Source of the DNA: Onchocerca lupi
Lineage: Eukaryota > Nematoda > Chromadorea > Rhabditida > Onchocercidae
Length of the DNA: 64,000 bases
Direction of reading: 5' to 3'
Assembly: GCA_028564675.1 (NCBI GenBank)
Contig: JAOVVO010000157.1
Span: 62,001-126,000 of the forward strand
Position numbers and translations under genes: made by a program. Positions 51,601 to 64,000 of the stretch are shown here, piece by piece (the stretch's first letter is position 1; each line of letters begins with the position of its first letter). The notes below the pieces were generated by a model, which saw only the letters and a list, made by a program, of their open reading frames with translations, searched no databases and was not told where the DNA came from.

Positions 51601-54600
51601 ATCTGTATGATATTTAATCCAAAAGATTTTGATTTTAATGCGAAGATTTTAAGAATTTTTGTCACTTATAGATAAAATAATTAGCATTAGGATTACCATT
51701 AAAAAGTTGAACGGCAAAAATTAGCGAAGGGATTTTGAACATTTTTTTTCTCAGATAATTTCATTCTCAATAGCTGTGTTCGGTATCTTAGAAGTTGCAA
51801 AATTTTGAACAAGAATTTATCATCCAGTTGATCAAATTTTCAGTAGCACTGCTTTTACAGAACTTCACCAAAACACTGACTTCACTTGGTAGTTCAGTTG
51901 TTTCAACATTGTCTACATCTCAGCAACCCAAAGAATTGCTAAGTTCAGTGGCTCAACCTGGAATCATAACTGTGGTGGATGTAAATAAGTTTCCTGCCGA
52001 TAATATTATCAGTGTAAATTTTTCATGGATAGAAACATCTTTCACGAAAATCATCAAGGCTTTAAAAATCTTTAAATCTTATTCGGTAACTGATGGCTGA
52101 AATTATCATATGATCAAAGCTACTTGCAGAATGCAGAATATGCGGATGCAGTTACAGCACATTTCGTTGCTCATACAGAACCAATTGGTTTCATAGCTTT
52201 TGGAAATGGTGGACAACTGCTAGTAACTGCAGGTAACTGATCTCATTTTTTTTTTTTTTTTTTTTATTTTTCTGTTGGTAATTGCAGGCTACTATGATTT
52301 ACTTACAGGACAATCTTCAACTTATTTTCACGTATTTCTCATTCATCCTCATCCTGGATCTTCATTACTTGGTGCTGTGCGTCATCTGTACAGATTATAT
52401 CGTGGAACTACTCCTGCTAAGGTTTGAATGTTTCTGAAAAAAAAAAATTAAGTGCGAAATTCATCTAACAGATTTCGTGCTTTATCTTCTCGGCGAAATA
52501 TTATATCAGTAAGAATAGGCCATATTTTTGGGTACAGTGTTCTTTTTTTGAAAGAGATTTAAATTTAGGATTGGAGGTAGAATGATGCAAAAATGGATAA
52601 AGTTGTTTTTAAAAAAAAGAAAAAAAAACAGTATTTTACTTTCTGCTTTAATAGAATCTTTTTTATGCCAGTGTTTGTGACAGTTAAGGACTTGGTAGGC
52701 TACAAGAGGTGTTAAGATTAAAGATTAAAACCGCTGCTTTGTACTATATTAATTATATTTTATCATCTATAAAAGTTTTTCTTTTGATTAATTCAGCTAG
52801 AAAATCGATGCCGCATTGCAATTATTATTTGTTTTTTTGCAAAATAATCCGGAAAAATTTTCTTTCATAATTTTAGTTTTTATTATTTCATTTTTAGGTA
52901 GTTAGCTGCAGTTTTTCTGTTGATAATCGTTGGTTAGCAGTAGCCACAAATCATGGGACTACCCATATCTTTGGAATATGCCCCTACGGTGGTCATGTGA
53001 CTGTTCGTACTCATGGCGAAGAAATTGTTAACAAGGAATCGAGGTATTAAATTTAATCAGTGCTGTTAATTTTTAAATCAAATAATAATACATTTTATTC
53101 CTTTTTACTGAAATGATGCCAACTATCATCATTTTATATTTCATTGTTTTAGTGCAGGTGAAAGATGACATTTGTATTAAGCAGAATTACCACTTAAAAA
53201 AAAAAAACTGAAATTCATGAAGTTTGGACGGAAATCAGTTTTCACAATTATAATTTTTTAAGAATATATGGAATTATAATACATTGTTCGCAGCAAAATA
53301 TGCTTTTACGAATTTATAGATTTCATCGCTCCGCGGGTCTACCAGAAATGGATTATATTCATATAAAGAAAGCAGCAGAAACGCGAGCTCCTCAGTTTGG
53401 TGGTGCTCAAGTTTGTAGGTAAGTATATTATACTGAGTTTATTCAACTGGTAATTTATTTGTATGTTTTATTTGAAAGAGATGATTTTTTAGAAAATAAT
53501 GATTCTGTTTAAATACAGAGAACATCCTGATGTTTCTCGGTGTAACATTGCACGTTCAGTAAGCAATCCACGTATTGGTCCTTATCCAAATCCCATAGGA
53601 ATGGAAGCACATGTGAGAATCAAGGTTTGTATTGTTTCTAACTTCCATTTTTCTCACGACCATTGTACTTAAGTTCTTGGCGATTGTTTGCTAGATCTTC
53701 CATTGAATTCTCTTTTCGAGTTTTAATCTTTAAATGATGATTGCTTTTTAAATATTATATTGTTCATTACGGATTCTTATGCTAAGACTTTGATCGATTT
53801 CCAATTACAGCAAAGGTTTTACTCAGCTGACAATCTAAGTGCTTGGGCTTCCGATATGACACCAGCATCACTTAGTTCTGGAAAAAAGCACTATAAAGCC
53901 TCGAGCAAATCCAATGATCAACATCGTTTAGCGGTATATATATTTAAATTTTAATTCTATTCTTTTACTGCAAAATCTAATACGCACACTATTTTTTTTT
54001 TTAAATTAAACCTTTTGTAGATTTCATTTGCTTCGAATTCGATACCTAATCCGAAAAATACTTCTCTGCTTGTGATCAACAATGATGGTGTTTTAACGGA
54101 ATATTTATTGTCAGTCTCACCTGCTCTCACCCATGGAGCGAGTGGAATATTTTGTCCAAATGTACAACAGCGATCGAACCCTGATGAAACGTTGATTCAG
54201 TGTACGCCAACTGCAGTAGCGCAGTGGACTTTACAAAGGTATTTTTGCATCTATTTTTGGTTAGTATTAGAAAAAGTTACTATGAATAATTTTTCTTTTC
54301 TTTTCAAATTTTAGGAATAAGTTATCAGCAGATTTCCGTGCACCTATCTGCGAGCAAAATCCTTTATGGATGTGGTTCGTTCCTCAAGATATACAAGAGG
54401 AGAAAAGTGACGAAGTGAATGCGAAGTGGATAAGTCAGGTTGAAATAATATATTACGGGATTCTGAGGCCATTGAAATTTTCTTTTCAAATATTAGCATG
54501 GTAGGATAAAGGAAATAACAGTGGCTGTATTTGATATGAATTGGTATTTGAGGTCGTATTATAGCAAATTATTGCTTAGCCATTAATAAGGGATTTATAG

Positions 54601-55768
54601 GCTTTTTGCGAAAACAAATACTAATTTTTATGCTGACCGGTATTTTGTGTGCATATAGACGGATTTTTTCAAATCCAATTGAATTCCATGAATAATTGAC
54701 AATTCCAAATCATCAATTTTACAGATTGAAGTGCTCACATATTTGGATCCTCATCGACGTTTGTGGATGGGTCCACAGTTTTCATTCCGGACATATATTC
54801 AATCACTTGAACATGCTAGTGCTGATTTAGTGAGTGCTATTTCTTCCTTTTTTTCTCTTTCGACTGGAAATAATAAGGATTTTTCGTCTCGTTTAAGATT
54901 TTAGTGGCGAAGTTTCTGAAAAGTAATTCTAGATTACTCCTGGATCAAACGAAGATAGATTACACAGCGGCATAACCAAGTCAGTTCCTGTGATAATTGA
55001 AGCGACAGGATCATTCGGAAGTTTTGATGTTGGTGAGCCGACTGAAATTATTGGGGGTAATATTTTGAATTGATTGCTTTTATGATAAAGAACACAATAT
55101 ATTATATTGTGAATTAATATTTACTACAGGATATATCATATTTGATCATATAACCCAAATAGTTAGCAAAATCACTAATAATATGAGTAAATTCATGTTA
55201 TTCCTCAGAAAGCAAGATATCAAAATATCTTAACAAACCACTAGAAGTTTCAGGAAGTTGGTCGAGTGATTTAGATCCAAAAGGTATTAAACGGCAAAAA
55301 GTACTGGAAAAGAAAATTGAAGAAGCAATGCACGAATTAACTGTTGATGGAGAAAGTAATGGATTTCAGGTATGTCCCTCATCTTCCTTCAGGGCTAAGA
55401 AAGAAATGAAATTATTTCCACTTAAAAGGAGTCCATTAAGTAGTTCTTTTCTTCACGTTTTCAAAACCCTAATTGATATATTTTTTTACGCTCATAATAG
55501 ATAATTTTCTCACATTGATAGGTAAGCAGAAGATATAATATTTTCTCATCGTTTCTTCTGAATTTTTATGATGCCACATTACTATTCGTTTTTATTCACA
55601 AAAGAAAAAAGTGAGGACAACCTCTTAATCTCCGTTTGAATCTCATTCTTAATTTTTATAATCTATTTACAGGATAAAGATGATATGTCAAGTGAGGGTT
55701 CGCAAGAAAATGGTGATAGTTCATCGCATGACAGCATTAGTTTCCAGTTTCCATATATGGACATATAA
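48616..55768 (+). CDS. BCAS3 homologue (WD40-like, autophagy/cytoskeleton factor)
   Basis: BCAS3 proteins form a beta-propeller, bind phosphoinositides with PHAF1/C16orf70 at autophagic membranes, and affect cell polarity and migration. Twenty-one exons: 48616-48690, 49218-49408, 49716-49834, 49961-50034, 50325-50431, 50518-50676, 50974-51124, 51423-51512, 51861-52013, 52130-52232, 52309-52421, 52898-53043, 53320-53418, 53519-53624, 53811-53933, 54021-54238, 54315-54438, 54725-54829, 54933-55056, 55209-55369, 55673-55768. Total 2637 nt, 878 residues, in phase throughout and near the human length. Key blocks: VIVFGLARGYQIW, ASFVDHIVILD, TYFHVFLIHPHPGS, GAVRHLYRLYRGTTPAKV, DNRWLAVATNHGTTHIFGI, and the BCAS3 domain with ESRFHRSAGLP and WFVPQDI. 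The C-tail is acidic and Ser-rich. The ATG directly follows TATATTCTAG, so the leader would splice to the start codon. The donor of exon 7 is the least certain junction. Confidence 0.9.
49604..49646 (+). repeat. Perfect 19-bp hairpin with 5-nt loop in a BCAS3 intron
   Basis: The sequence from 49604 to 49622 is exactly complementary to 49628-49646, with loop TCTCA. The stem includes ACAGTCTCTCAGTATT. It lies in the intron between exons 2 and 3. Confidence 0.9.
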
Positions 55769-58167
55769 ATATATTTGATGCCTGCTTTTTAAATCAGTGA
55801 GTTATTTTTATAAGAAAAATAATTAGTGGCATATTGCTCTAAACTGTCTCACAACATTGTAACTATTATGTTTGCAATTTTTGCTGAATGGCAATTTTTA
55901 TCAATTGCGCGTTTTGTTTTTCAGAATTGCAATATAGCTTTTTTATCCCCATTTTAAGGAATCACTTTTTGGAAGAATAAAATACGATAAATAAATGTTT
56001 GTATTCTTTTTCTGTACGTTCATTTTTGCAATTTCGGCACAGGCTTATTCTTCTGTATTTTTGAGATTTTCTGTCGATGGATGATTTGCTGGAATATTTA
56101 GTATGTTTAATTGATTACGAAAATTTAAAATTTATTCTTTGAATTTGAGTTTACATTTTGACTAAAAAAAGTAATTCATGTTTTCTACCATGTCACTGCA
56201 TCATATATTTTTTGCTTGTATCTTTTATGGCTTTTAATTTCAGTTTTATGAGAGATTCTGTGATGTTTTTTGCTTCCTTTTCCAATCTTTAACGGTTCTC
56301 AAAATTGTATCAGTTTATAGTTTGAAATCTGGCGTTTCGAGTATCATGTGCTTTTAATATTCTTCGGTTTTACATTGCATTCATTTCGATAATTTTTAAT
56401 GGAATTATTGGCCGATCCATAAATTTCGCAACAAGAAAGGGAGGCTTCATAAAAGTAATTTTCATAAACATTAATTTAATCAAAAAAAAAAAAAAAAAAA
56501 TGAATTCAAACGGTATTGAACTATTCAGTCATTCCGTGTACACGATTCAATGTGAATCCAGATAACGATTTTTTAGCCAAAATCACTGCCTGTATACGTA
56601 GGGTCACTCGTTCAAGACATAGTTATCGCTGTAGTCATTTTTGCAAGCTTTCTTTATCTTCCAGATTTTTGATGCTGGTATTTATGCATATTGCATATAC
56701 ATGTACATTTGCTATTTAACGAAGTAACATTTACTGATTATGGTTTTATGCTTATATTTGTAGGAATAGTTTGTTTTTAGTATTACAACATTGATCTATA
56801 AAATCCGCCTAGCTCCGTCAACAAATTTTTTATTTTTATTCACTTATTTAGTTGGTTTTTCTGTTTTATTATTGGTAAAATAATGAAATTAAGAAATGCT
56901 TATTTTTACAAAATTGTATAATATGATTGATGTGAAGATTAGAAAGTGCATTAGTATATTGCCGGGTAGTGAAGAGATAAATCCAAGATATTATAAATAA
57001 TATGAATAGATTTAGATTCTCGGTAGTTAATTTTTCTGTCCTTCCAAGGCATTTCATTGATGACGACATAAAAATCATTATAAATAGTAATGAAACATGG
57101 ATTAGATATTAGGATAGATTAAAGATTAAGATGGAGAAAATTAACGAGTTCGCTTTCTCATGATGGGAATTTTTAATTTCGCTATTTGAGTGCTTTTTTA
57201 ACATTAGGCATTCTTTAGCGCATTCTTTTATTTTTTTTGAACTTTTTTTCTTAAATGTATAATTGACATAATGACTAATTGCTGTAGATATGTATGTTTT
57301 GCTTCCGTACTTCTCATTTCCATTGATAGATTGTATAAAATCCATTTTTGCTATTGTATTTTCATAATTTGCAATCTGAATTATACAAAAATTTTCAAAA
57401 GTTAGTATATATAAAAGATTTATCAAAGTGTTTCAACAACAAGTTCGATATTTATCGATTATGCTACTGTAATTTCTTTGATAGTGACTTTTAGATCAGC
57501 TTAAAGCCATTCCTTTTCGATCAATTTTATTATCAAACATTAGCTTTCATTTTTGTGTAACATTTCGCAAAAACGATTAACTAAATCGAAATGAATTGCA
57601 AAAATGCCATAAGGCAATATTTTCAATCTTTTGCATTATCCTAAATAATATTAAAATAATTCATTTTTATCCATATTCTCGGGATTAGCGATACAAAAGT
57701 AGACAAGATAAATGAGATGAATTTGAATACCTGTAGTTTTCAGTTCAAATAATAGTTTATTTGATTGAAAACAGATATTTTAAAGTATTATTCGTTGAAT
57801 TTGTTCTAGGATTAGAAATATATTATCTTTGATAATCCATCTCGAACATTAGCTATAATGTAATATTTGATTTGGTTTGTACCATACGATTTTATATTGA
57901 AACAAAGTATAATTTATTTAATTATTGGGTATGTTTATTTGATCGATTCCATCAATTCTGCCATTTTTAAGAAATCGCATTTCGAAGCGACGATATTGGT
58001 GAATTTTTAAATTTTTAATAAATTTAGCACAAAAATCATTTTTCCAACTTAAACATGAATCTTCAACGTACTGAATTCAATTTTTGATATTTCCGATTTT
58101 ATTCTGTAATTATTGCTTATTTCAAAGTAAAGAATTTTTTGCCCTAGATATATATAAGTTTGGCAAT
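55769..58167. other. Convergent intergenic region, BCAS3 3' UTR
   Basis: No gene recognised. AATAAA-type signals occur at 55977-55995, about 210 bp after the BCAS3 stop, and would suit its polyadenylation. Small minus-strand frames at 56869-57078 and 57109-57426 have biased, low-complexity composition. Confidence 0.45.
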
Positions 58168-61100
58168 TTACCAGAATAACTGAAGCATATCCGAATAATT
58201 CTTGAATTTTTTCTCTTTTGCTTGCCAATATCGACCATTACAAATCCACATTGTTGTATTTGTCATTGAATCTTGTCGCTGTTCAAACCACATACGCTTA
58301 TGTGTTGCTTCATTACGTGTTCGTTGCAGCTAAATATATAGCATCATGATTCTGATATAATTCTGATCGATTAAGAAATTGGATATTTTATTGATACAGA
58401 TCACTGAAGAGTACTGATAAGCTTAATGATAAATTAGATGATGAAGAGTTCATCGCCAAAGTACTTGAAATAAAAATATAAGAAAATAGAACTGATAGAA
58501 TTGATAAATAGGACTGATAAACCTTTTCAAGATTCATTTTCGCTTCAGCAGCTCGAGAGAGATCAGCATTTTCGAGAGCTTTCACATCTGGTCTGAATCG
58601 ACTATCAGTTGGTGGAGCATTTAATTTCTCTTCACTATTCAAAAATTCATTCAGTCCACAAGCAAATTGTGAGAAGCCGTAGTATTGACTAGCATTTTTA
58701 GGTAATGGAATCGCTTCGAATAGATAATCCTTCTGATTTGTTCTGAAAAAAAAAAAAAAAGAAAGAAAAGAATTTTTTTTGAAACACTAAATGATCTAAA
58801 CGAGATTATTGGCTGTTCCAGTAAAATTATATACTCTGTTAAAATTAGCAAACTTATATACTATTTACATATTTAGGAAGAGTTTTAATCATAAATTCTC
58901 AATGATAATATAATTCTACTGGAAGAATCAAAAATTTATTTGAAATTATAATCCTATAATTCTTATATATTTATTACATTTCATTATGCATAAATTAGTT
59001 TTTTGTTTTTGTGCTTTGGGTTATCAAAATGCATGAAATAGTCTATGATTCTTGCATATATGAATATTTCTATCTTAAAATTATGTACGGGCTCGATTTA
59101 AATGATGAAAGAGGAAAAAAAGATCTTAATTTTATAAAAAATATGTATGCCAACGAATTTTCAAGAGATCACAAAAGGTATGCAAAAATTTTAATGCAGA
59201 AATTTTATAGTTTCATGAATTTTTTCAGCTTTTCAATTTGATTCTTTGGCACTTTTTATTAGTGAAATATTGATTTTATTAGATTTGCTCATATCATCAA
59301 ATTTAGAGTTTTCAATTACGAATGTAACTCTCACCAAAATCTGAGATGAAATAGTGGAATTTTTGTATTAAATATCAAATTTTAGAATTTTCTAAGTTAT
59401 AAGATGATTGTTTCAGCAAATTTTGACAGCTTAGTTGATATTTATTGGAAAAAAGCATTCACCAAAATTCTAGTTATCTATTTTATCTATTCTCAATTTA
59501 AGATTTTGATTTTTTTATTTTCTCTTCAAAAATATGAAATGATATCTTTTTAAGTAAATAAATGTTAACTTTTGCAAGAATTGATCGTAATAACCGGAAA
59601 GTTTGACAACTAAAATACCACGATTATCCATAATACTACCACATACTTCAGTTTGTCGATCTTTACGGAAAATTACCGTACTAGTATATCCATTACTACA
59701 TCTCATATTCATCGTTCCATCCATTTTTAATTTACGACATTCAGCTGTTGATAATACATTCTCAACGATTATTTTTACCTGCAAATTTTGATAATAATTC
59801 TTGTAAAAATTCTTAATCTATTTTCCATTTAATGTTTAAAATATCAATTTTTGAATAAAATAATTAATCTTTTCAACTCACTCTATTCCAACAATAATCC
59901 TCTTTACCCAACCGAACTCGTACAGGTAATTCTGGTGTTGTTTCAACTACACCAGATAATGAAGTTTTTGGTGTTGATATTAGTGTTTGCCACCATTCCC
60001 AATTCAATCCTTCAGCATGAGCAGCCGTTATAGATGGATGATGACTTACCTGTAAAAAAAAAAAAAAAAAAAAATGAAAGTTTCAATTGAGAAAAAATTT
60101 AGGATAAAGAAATAAAACTTTTATTCTATCTTATTTTTCAGAAAAAAAAAAAAAAAAGATATAAAATTCAAGTCTTACCGGATATGCTTTAAATTGAAAT
60201 AAATGCAAATATTGAAATAATTGTGATATTTCAGAATATGCAAAATATTTTCATTTATTAAAATGTGAAACCAACTTGTTTGTTAAACGGAACCAACCTG
60301 TTTATTAAATGGAACCAACCTGTTTATTAAATGGAACCAACCTGTTTATTAAATGAAACCAACCTGTTTATTAAATGAAACCAACCTGTTTGTTAAATGG
60401 AACCAACCTGTTTATTAAATGAAACCAACCTGTTCTGCATGATACTTCCATCCTTCATTCGATACATAATCAAATGTTTCACCAAGTAACGGACTAAACG
60501 GTTTCTGTTTCCGGCATATCATACCGGAATAGCTACTCACAGCAAAAGCTGTTACATAAGCAATACGATCTACTGGATCATAAGCGGATAGAGCTCTGTT
60601 TAACGTTTGACCCGAATATCGTAATTCTTCGCTTAGAACCTAAATTATTTCTCTTCTCCAAATTTGATCAATATTTGTTATTTTCATTTCACTTATGAAT
60701 TCTTAAGAAATTTAAAGCTTTTTGAATTTTTTTGCATCACAAATAATTTCTTTGAAAAAAAGAATTGAAAAATTGAATAAATATAATCATTCTTATTTTT
60801 GATCTAATTAAATATTGTTCATTATAGTTTCAATTCTTTATTTGCACCTGAAATATCTTTTAAGTCGCAAAAATCGCTTCGCAAGAAAGATCAAAATTAA
60901 AATTTAGAAATCATAATGTTGATTTTTTGTTGCTAACATTTACTTGTAATGTTGTAAGTGGTTCGAAGAAAGTTATTGGTATGGGTAAACGTCGAGCAAT
61001 GATCGCCATCAATTGTCGAAAACCTAACTCTTCACTCGCAACAGATGGTTTCGGCAACTGATCACGACGTTTCCGAGGTTGTACCTTCTCCGGTTCTCCC

Positions 61101-61242
61101 ATTTCAACTAAACGTTCAGGTTTTTCCTCCTAAAATATTACCATTAATTTTGATAGGAAAACGAAGAATGTAATCGTTGCAATAATTTTTTTCCTATAAA
61201 TTTAATGAAAATTCATTCATTATTTTGCAAAAATTTTATTTG

Positions 61243-61283
<41 letters not shown>

Positions 61284-63672
61284 AAACTAACAAAACTTTC
61301 TTATCTTTTAGTTTGATACCTAAAAATTGATCAATTACTTGTTAAATTCATGATATAACAATAAAATTTGAAAAAAAGTTTATTGTTTATTCTTAAAATC
61401 TGTGATCATCTTGAGCTTTTTTCTATTCCAAAATCTTTGATCATTTATTGCTCAAAATTTTTGAGAAATTCTTGATATCATTTTCATGGAATAGCATATT
61501 GATCATTGTTTCGGGATAGTGATTGTGCGATTTTTCATGTATTACTGCGACAATTTCGATTATCCTAATGTTACATCTCTTTTGAAATTCGTTTATGTCA
61601 AAATCGTATTTTAATACTGTGAAATCATTGTAGCATTTCTTAATTAAATTGAAATTAATTACTGTACTATATATATCTTTGCTGTATTCAATTAAATCCC
61701 AAATTCCATTTGTAAACAAAATAACCTTTCTTTTCTTCTACAATTTTTTCCTTTACGGTTTCTCTAAAAGGTCAAAAAAGTGAAAATGAGTAAAACAGTA
61801 AATGATAAATAGCAAATGAATAAGCTTCATATTTTAATAAAATAATAAATTGTAAATAAGTTCCATACTTTACGAACTTAAATTTTCTAAATTTTTCAAT
61901 ACTAAACAAAAAATTATAATATGATAGGAAAAATTTTGGAAAGCGAAAATTTATGGTATTTTCGCATCTTAATTAAATCAGTTAATAACATGAAATATGC
62001 AAAATAATAATTTTCTTATTGTTTTTAATTAAAAAAATTTTGTTAGAAATTTGCTAATTTTATCGTTTCATTTATGATATCAACTTTTTCTTTTATAGCT
62101 TTTTGCCATAAAAGAGTTAAAAGATGATTGATATTTTCTTACATAAAATGGATCATTTTATCAGAAGAATTTATCAAAAATGAAAACATTCATCATACTT
62201 CTGGATTGCATCAGTAATTGCTTGATTATTATAAGGAATTGCTATTTCTAGTTTATCATCGGAATCTTCCGAAGTAGAAACTTCATCTTCTGATTTTTGA
62301 GCACCTAGAAATATCAATTGCTTACAACTTATCAGACGATCAGAATATACATATTTAGTGTAAGCTCATTTGGTGATAATTAGTAATTGTTAGCAAATTC
62401 ATTCCTTATCATTTCTTATCATTGCTATAAAAATTTTAATAAAATGATAATGATAAGGAATATGCCTTCTTTGCTTTCCATAGTTGGTATTATTTTTCCA
62501 CTCTGGACTGTTTTTAATAATTCCTGAAAAGAAAATATATCATTTCTATAACTCTGATCAATCCTACCACAATAATCTTTAAAATCTGATTTCGGTTAAG
62601 ACTAGTGATATGATAAAATGATGCTGCAATACTTTTAATTCCTTTCGCATTTGCTTCATTTCAATCGTAATCGTCTTGATATCACTGATAACTTTAATCA
62701 CTCTTTCATTTAATTCAGCGACTGGATTACCCCGAAAATCTTCACGTGATTTACCGGTATCAGTATCTTGTTCCGGAGTTGCAAGCCTTTTAAAAATAAA
62801 ATCTTAATTGAATTTTTTTCAAGAATATTACTATTTCTTCTATTTAAAAGAATTTAGTATTGAATTATAAGACTGAAAGTTTCATCTTGTCTAATTAAAT
62901 TTTAAGTATTTACTAAGATGTAGTAAAATTAATTAAGGGAATTTTTTTTTTTTTTGAATAAATAACAATTTCATATATTGTTATGTTAGTTATTTTCCTA
63001 TTCTTTTAGTATTAGATTGTTCGATTTCTAGGATTTTCAATAATAATTGAAATTTTTAAATTCACCGTGCAATTGTTGGACTGGTATCACTCTGAAATGC
63101 ATTCGCAGTAATCAGTTCATTGATATTTTCCTTCCTTAATAAACTATCATAGTATTAACAAAAATCTTTTTTTGTTTTTTAAATTTCGCGGATTTTTAGA
63201 AAAATGATTAAATTTGAAGAAGCAATTGATATTTTCGTTTAACAATCAAAAGATTAATCAATGATTTGAAAAAAAAAAAAAAAGAGTTTTTTTCTATATT
63301 CTAAAGTTAGCATCATAATTTTCCATAAGAAGAAGCATAACAAATTTGAAATGAAATTTTAAATGTTCATAATCATGATGATATACGTATAATCATGCGT
63401 GATCATATGATATTATCAGCTAATCTGCTGAAAGGTTAGGGATTATTTCACAATTCTGCTTAGAAATTTTTCCATATGATTCCTAATTTCCTGCATTTTT
63501 TTCTGCAAGAGTAATACTTGTTACGATAAATGCTTTGACGATAATTGCGATGTTTCTGAATCATTTCCTTGAATGAATCATACTCATTCTTATTCACCGG
63601 TCCAATATCACGCGATTCTTTTTTGAATTTAAAAATTAACCTTCGTCTGGCATCATCACATGAAACTGCTAC
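58168..63672 (-). CDS. Oxysterol-binding protein-related protein (ORP), 5' partial
   Basis: Lipid transfer protein that moves sterols or phosphoinositides between membranes at contact sites. Thirteen exons are seen (+ coordinates): 63518-63672, 63066-63143, 62633-62786, 62466-62523, 62199-62304, 61726-61763, 61297-61319, 60944-61129, 60430-60639, 59882-60049, 59570-59778, 58523-58742, 58168-58329. They total 1767 nt, 588 residues, and all phases close. The ligand domain has ITFFEPLTTLQ, VTAFAVSSYSG, KPFSPLLGETFDYV, the signature EQVSHHPS, and APPTDSRFRPD. The end is MWFEQRQDSMT, then GRYWQAKEKKFKNY. The family signature is EQVSHHPP; here the last Pro is Ser. Upstream are a charged coiled-coil-like stretch (IEMKQMRKELK) and an acidic Ser-rich linker. 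The PH domain and start should lie right of the window. One GC-type donor and one 23-nt exon are required. Confidence 0.9.
60267..60430. repeat. 22-bp tandem repeat carrying copies of a splice donor
   Basis: Seven full units and one partial, each 22 bp (unit starts 60267, 60289, 60311, 60333, 60355, 60377, 60399, 60421), with consensus GRAACCAACCTGTTTATTAA plus AT. On the coding minus strand every unit reads AACAG-GTTGGTT, the same as the real donor of the ORP exon that ends at 60430. Confidence 0.93.
61243..61281. repeat. Poly(A) tract of about 39 nt
   Basis: Uninterrupted A run inside an ORP intron. On the coding strand it is poly(T), 16 nt below the donor of the 23-nt exon at 61297-61319. 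Confidence 0.9.
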
Positions 63673-64000
63673 CTAAAAACAATTGGAAACTATTGATTTT
63701 TGCATGATTCTTAAATCTAAATTCAATAACAAAAAATAAATTCATAAAATGGTTGCAAATTATTTTGATCATACAATTTATTAAATTATTGGGAATGCTC
63801 GGGAATTTTCATATGCATAAATAAAATAAAATAATTTATCTTGAAATGACGTATAAGTTAAGTTAAATTCCACAGTGCATTAAAATGTGAAATGACAAAA
63901 TTGTAAAATGAGATTTTAAAAGAAATTCAAAAGATGATTATTTGTTATCATCTCTTATCAACTGATCACTTATAGTCTAACCAATGAAGTAAATTAAGTG
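63673..64000. other. ORP intron reaching the window edge
   Basis: AT-rich sequence with no exon seen. It follows a TTTTTAG acceptor (minus strand) at the edge of the exon ending at 63672, so the 5' exons of the ORP gene are beyond the window. Confidence 0.5.

Noticed and set aside
57109..57426. 105-codon minus-strand open frame
   Set aside because: Low-complexity Lys/Ile/Asn composition, no splice or start context, in a convergent intergenic region.
61441..61719. 92-codon minus-strand open frame within an ORP intron
   Set aside because: It does not connect in phase with the neighbouring exons, whereas the 23-nt exon at 61297-61319 does, and it shows no known motif.

Overview
The window looks like a gene-dense piece of a nematode chromosome, most likely a parasitic, filarial-type (clade III) species; the exact species cannot be read from the sequence. 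The reasons are AT-rich DNA with long poly(A)/poly(T) runs, small introns ending in TTTCAG, ATGs placed a few bases after an unpaired TTTCAG-type acceptor (as expected for spliced-leader trans-splicing), a nematode-type serpentine receptor, and close matches to C. elegans-style proteins such as the PP1 phosphatase GSP-2 and a catalytically dead UNC-71-like ADAM. No bacterial genes, tRNAs or CRISPR arrays were seen.

Layout: 1-7880 (+) holds the 3' two thirds of an UNC-71-type ADAM. 10025-14478 (+) is a decayed autonomous Helitron. 15256-17699 (-) is a complete 7TM serpentine receptor, followed upstream by a short receptor-like gene at 19356-20108 (-). 22993-24225 and 25015-26620 (+) are the Fe-S targeting factor CIA2/MIP18 and the mitochondrial rRNA 2'-O-methyltransferase MRM2, possibly one operon. 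27040-31735 (-) is a tyrosine kinase. 32339-34396 (-) is mitochondrial ribosomal protein mL40, divergent from PAM16/TIM16 at 34923-36356 (+). 37530-38680 (+) is a COMMD3-like gene. 40750-41423 (+) is a small polyproline protein. 43357-45804 (-) is PP1 (gsp-2). 48616-55768 (+) is a 21-exon BCAS3 homologue. 58168-63672 (-) is an oxysterol-binding-protein-related gene that runs past the right edge.

I built exon models by hand. Within every model the exon phases close and the total coding length divides by three, which is the main internal support. Three genes sit in mitochondrial pathways (MRM2, mL40, PAM16). The cluster CIA2-MRM2-PAM16 recalls adjacent genes of C. elegans chromosome III (from memory).

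The most unusual signals are: three phase-confirmed introns on the minus strand that start with GCAT instead of GT; two 23-nt microexons; a 22-bp tandem array that copies a splice donor seven times; long near-perfect intronic hairpins (a 32-bp arm and a 19-bp perfect stem); a GC-rich palindrome in a divergent promoter; and the Helitron, whose HUH and ATPase motifs are both gone. I found no obviously new multi-gene system.
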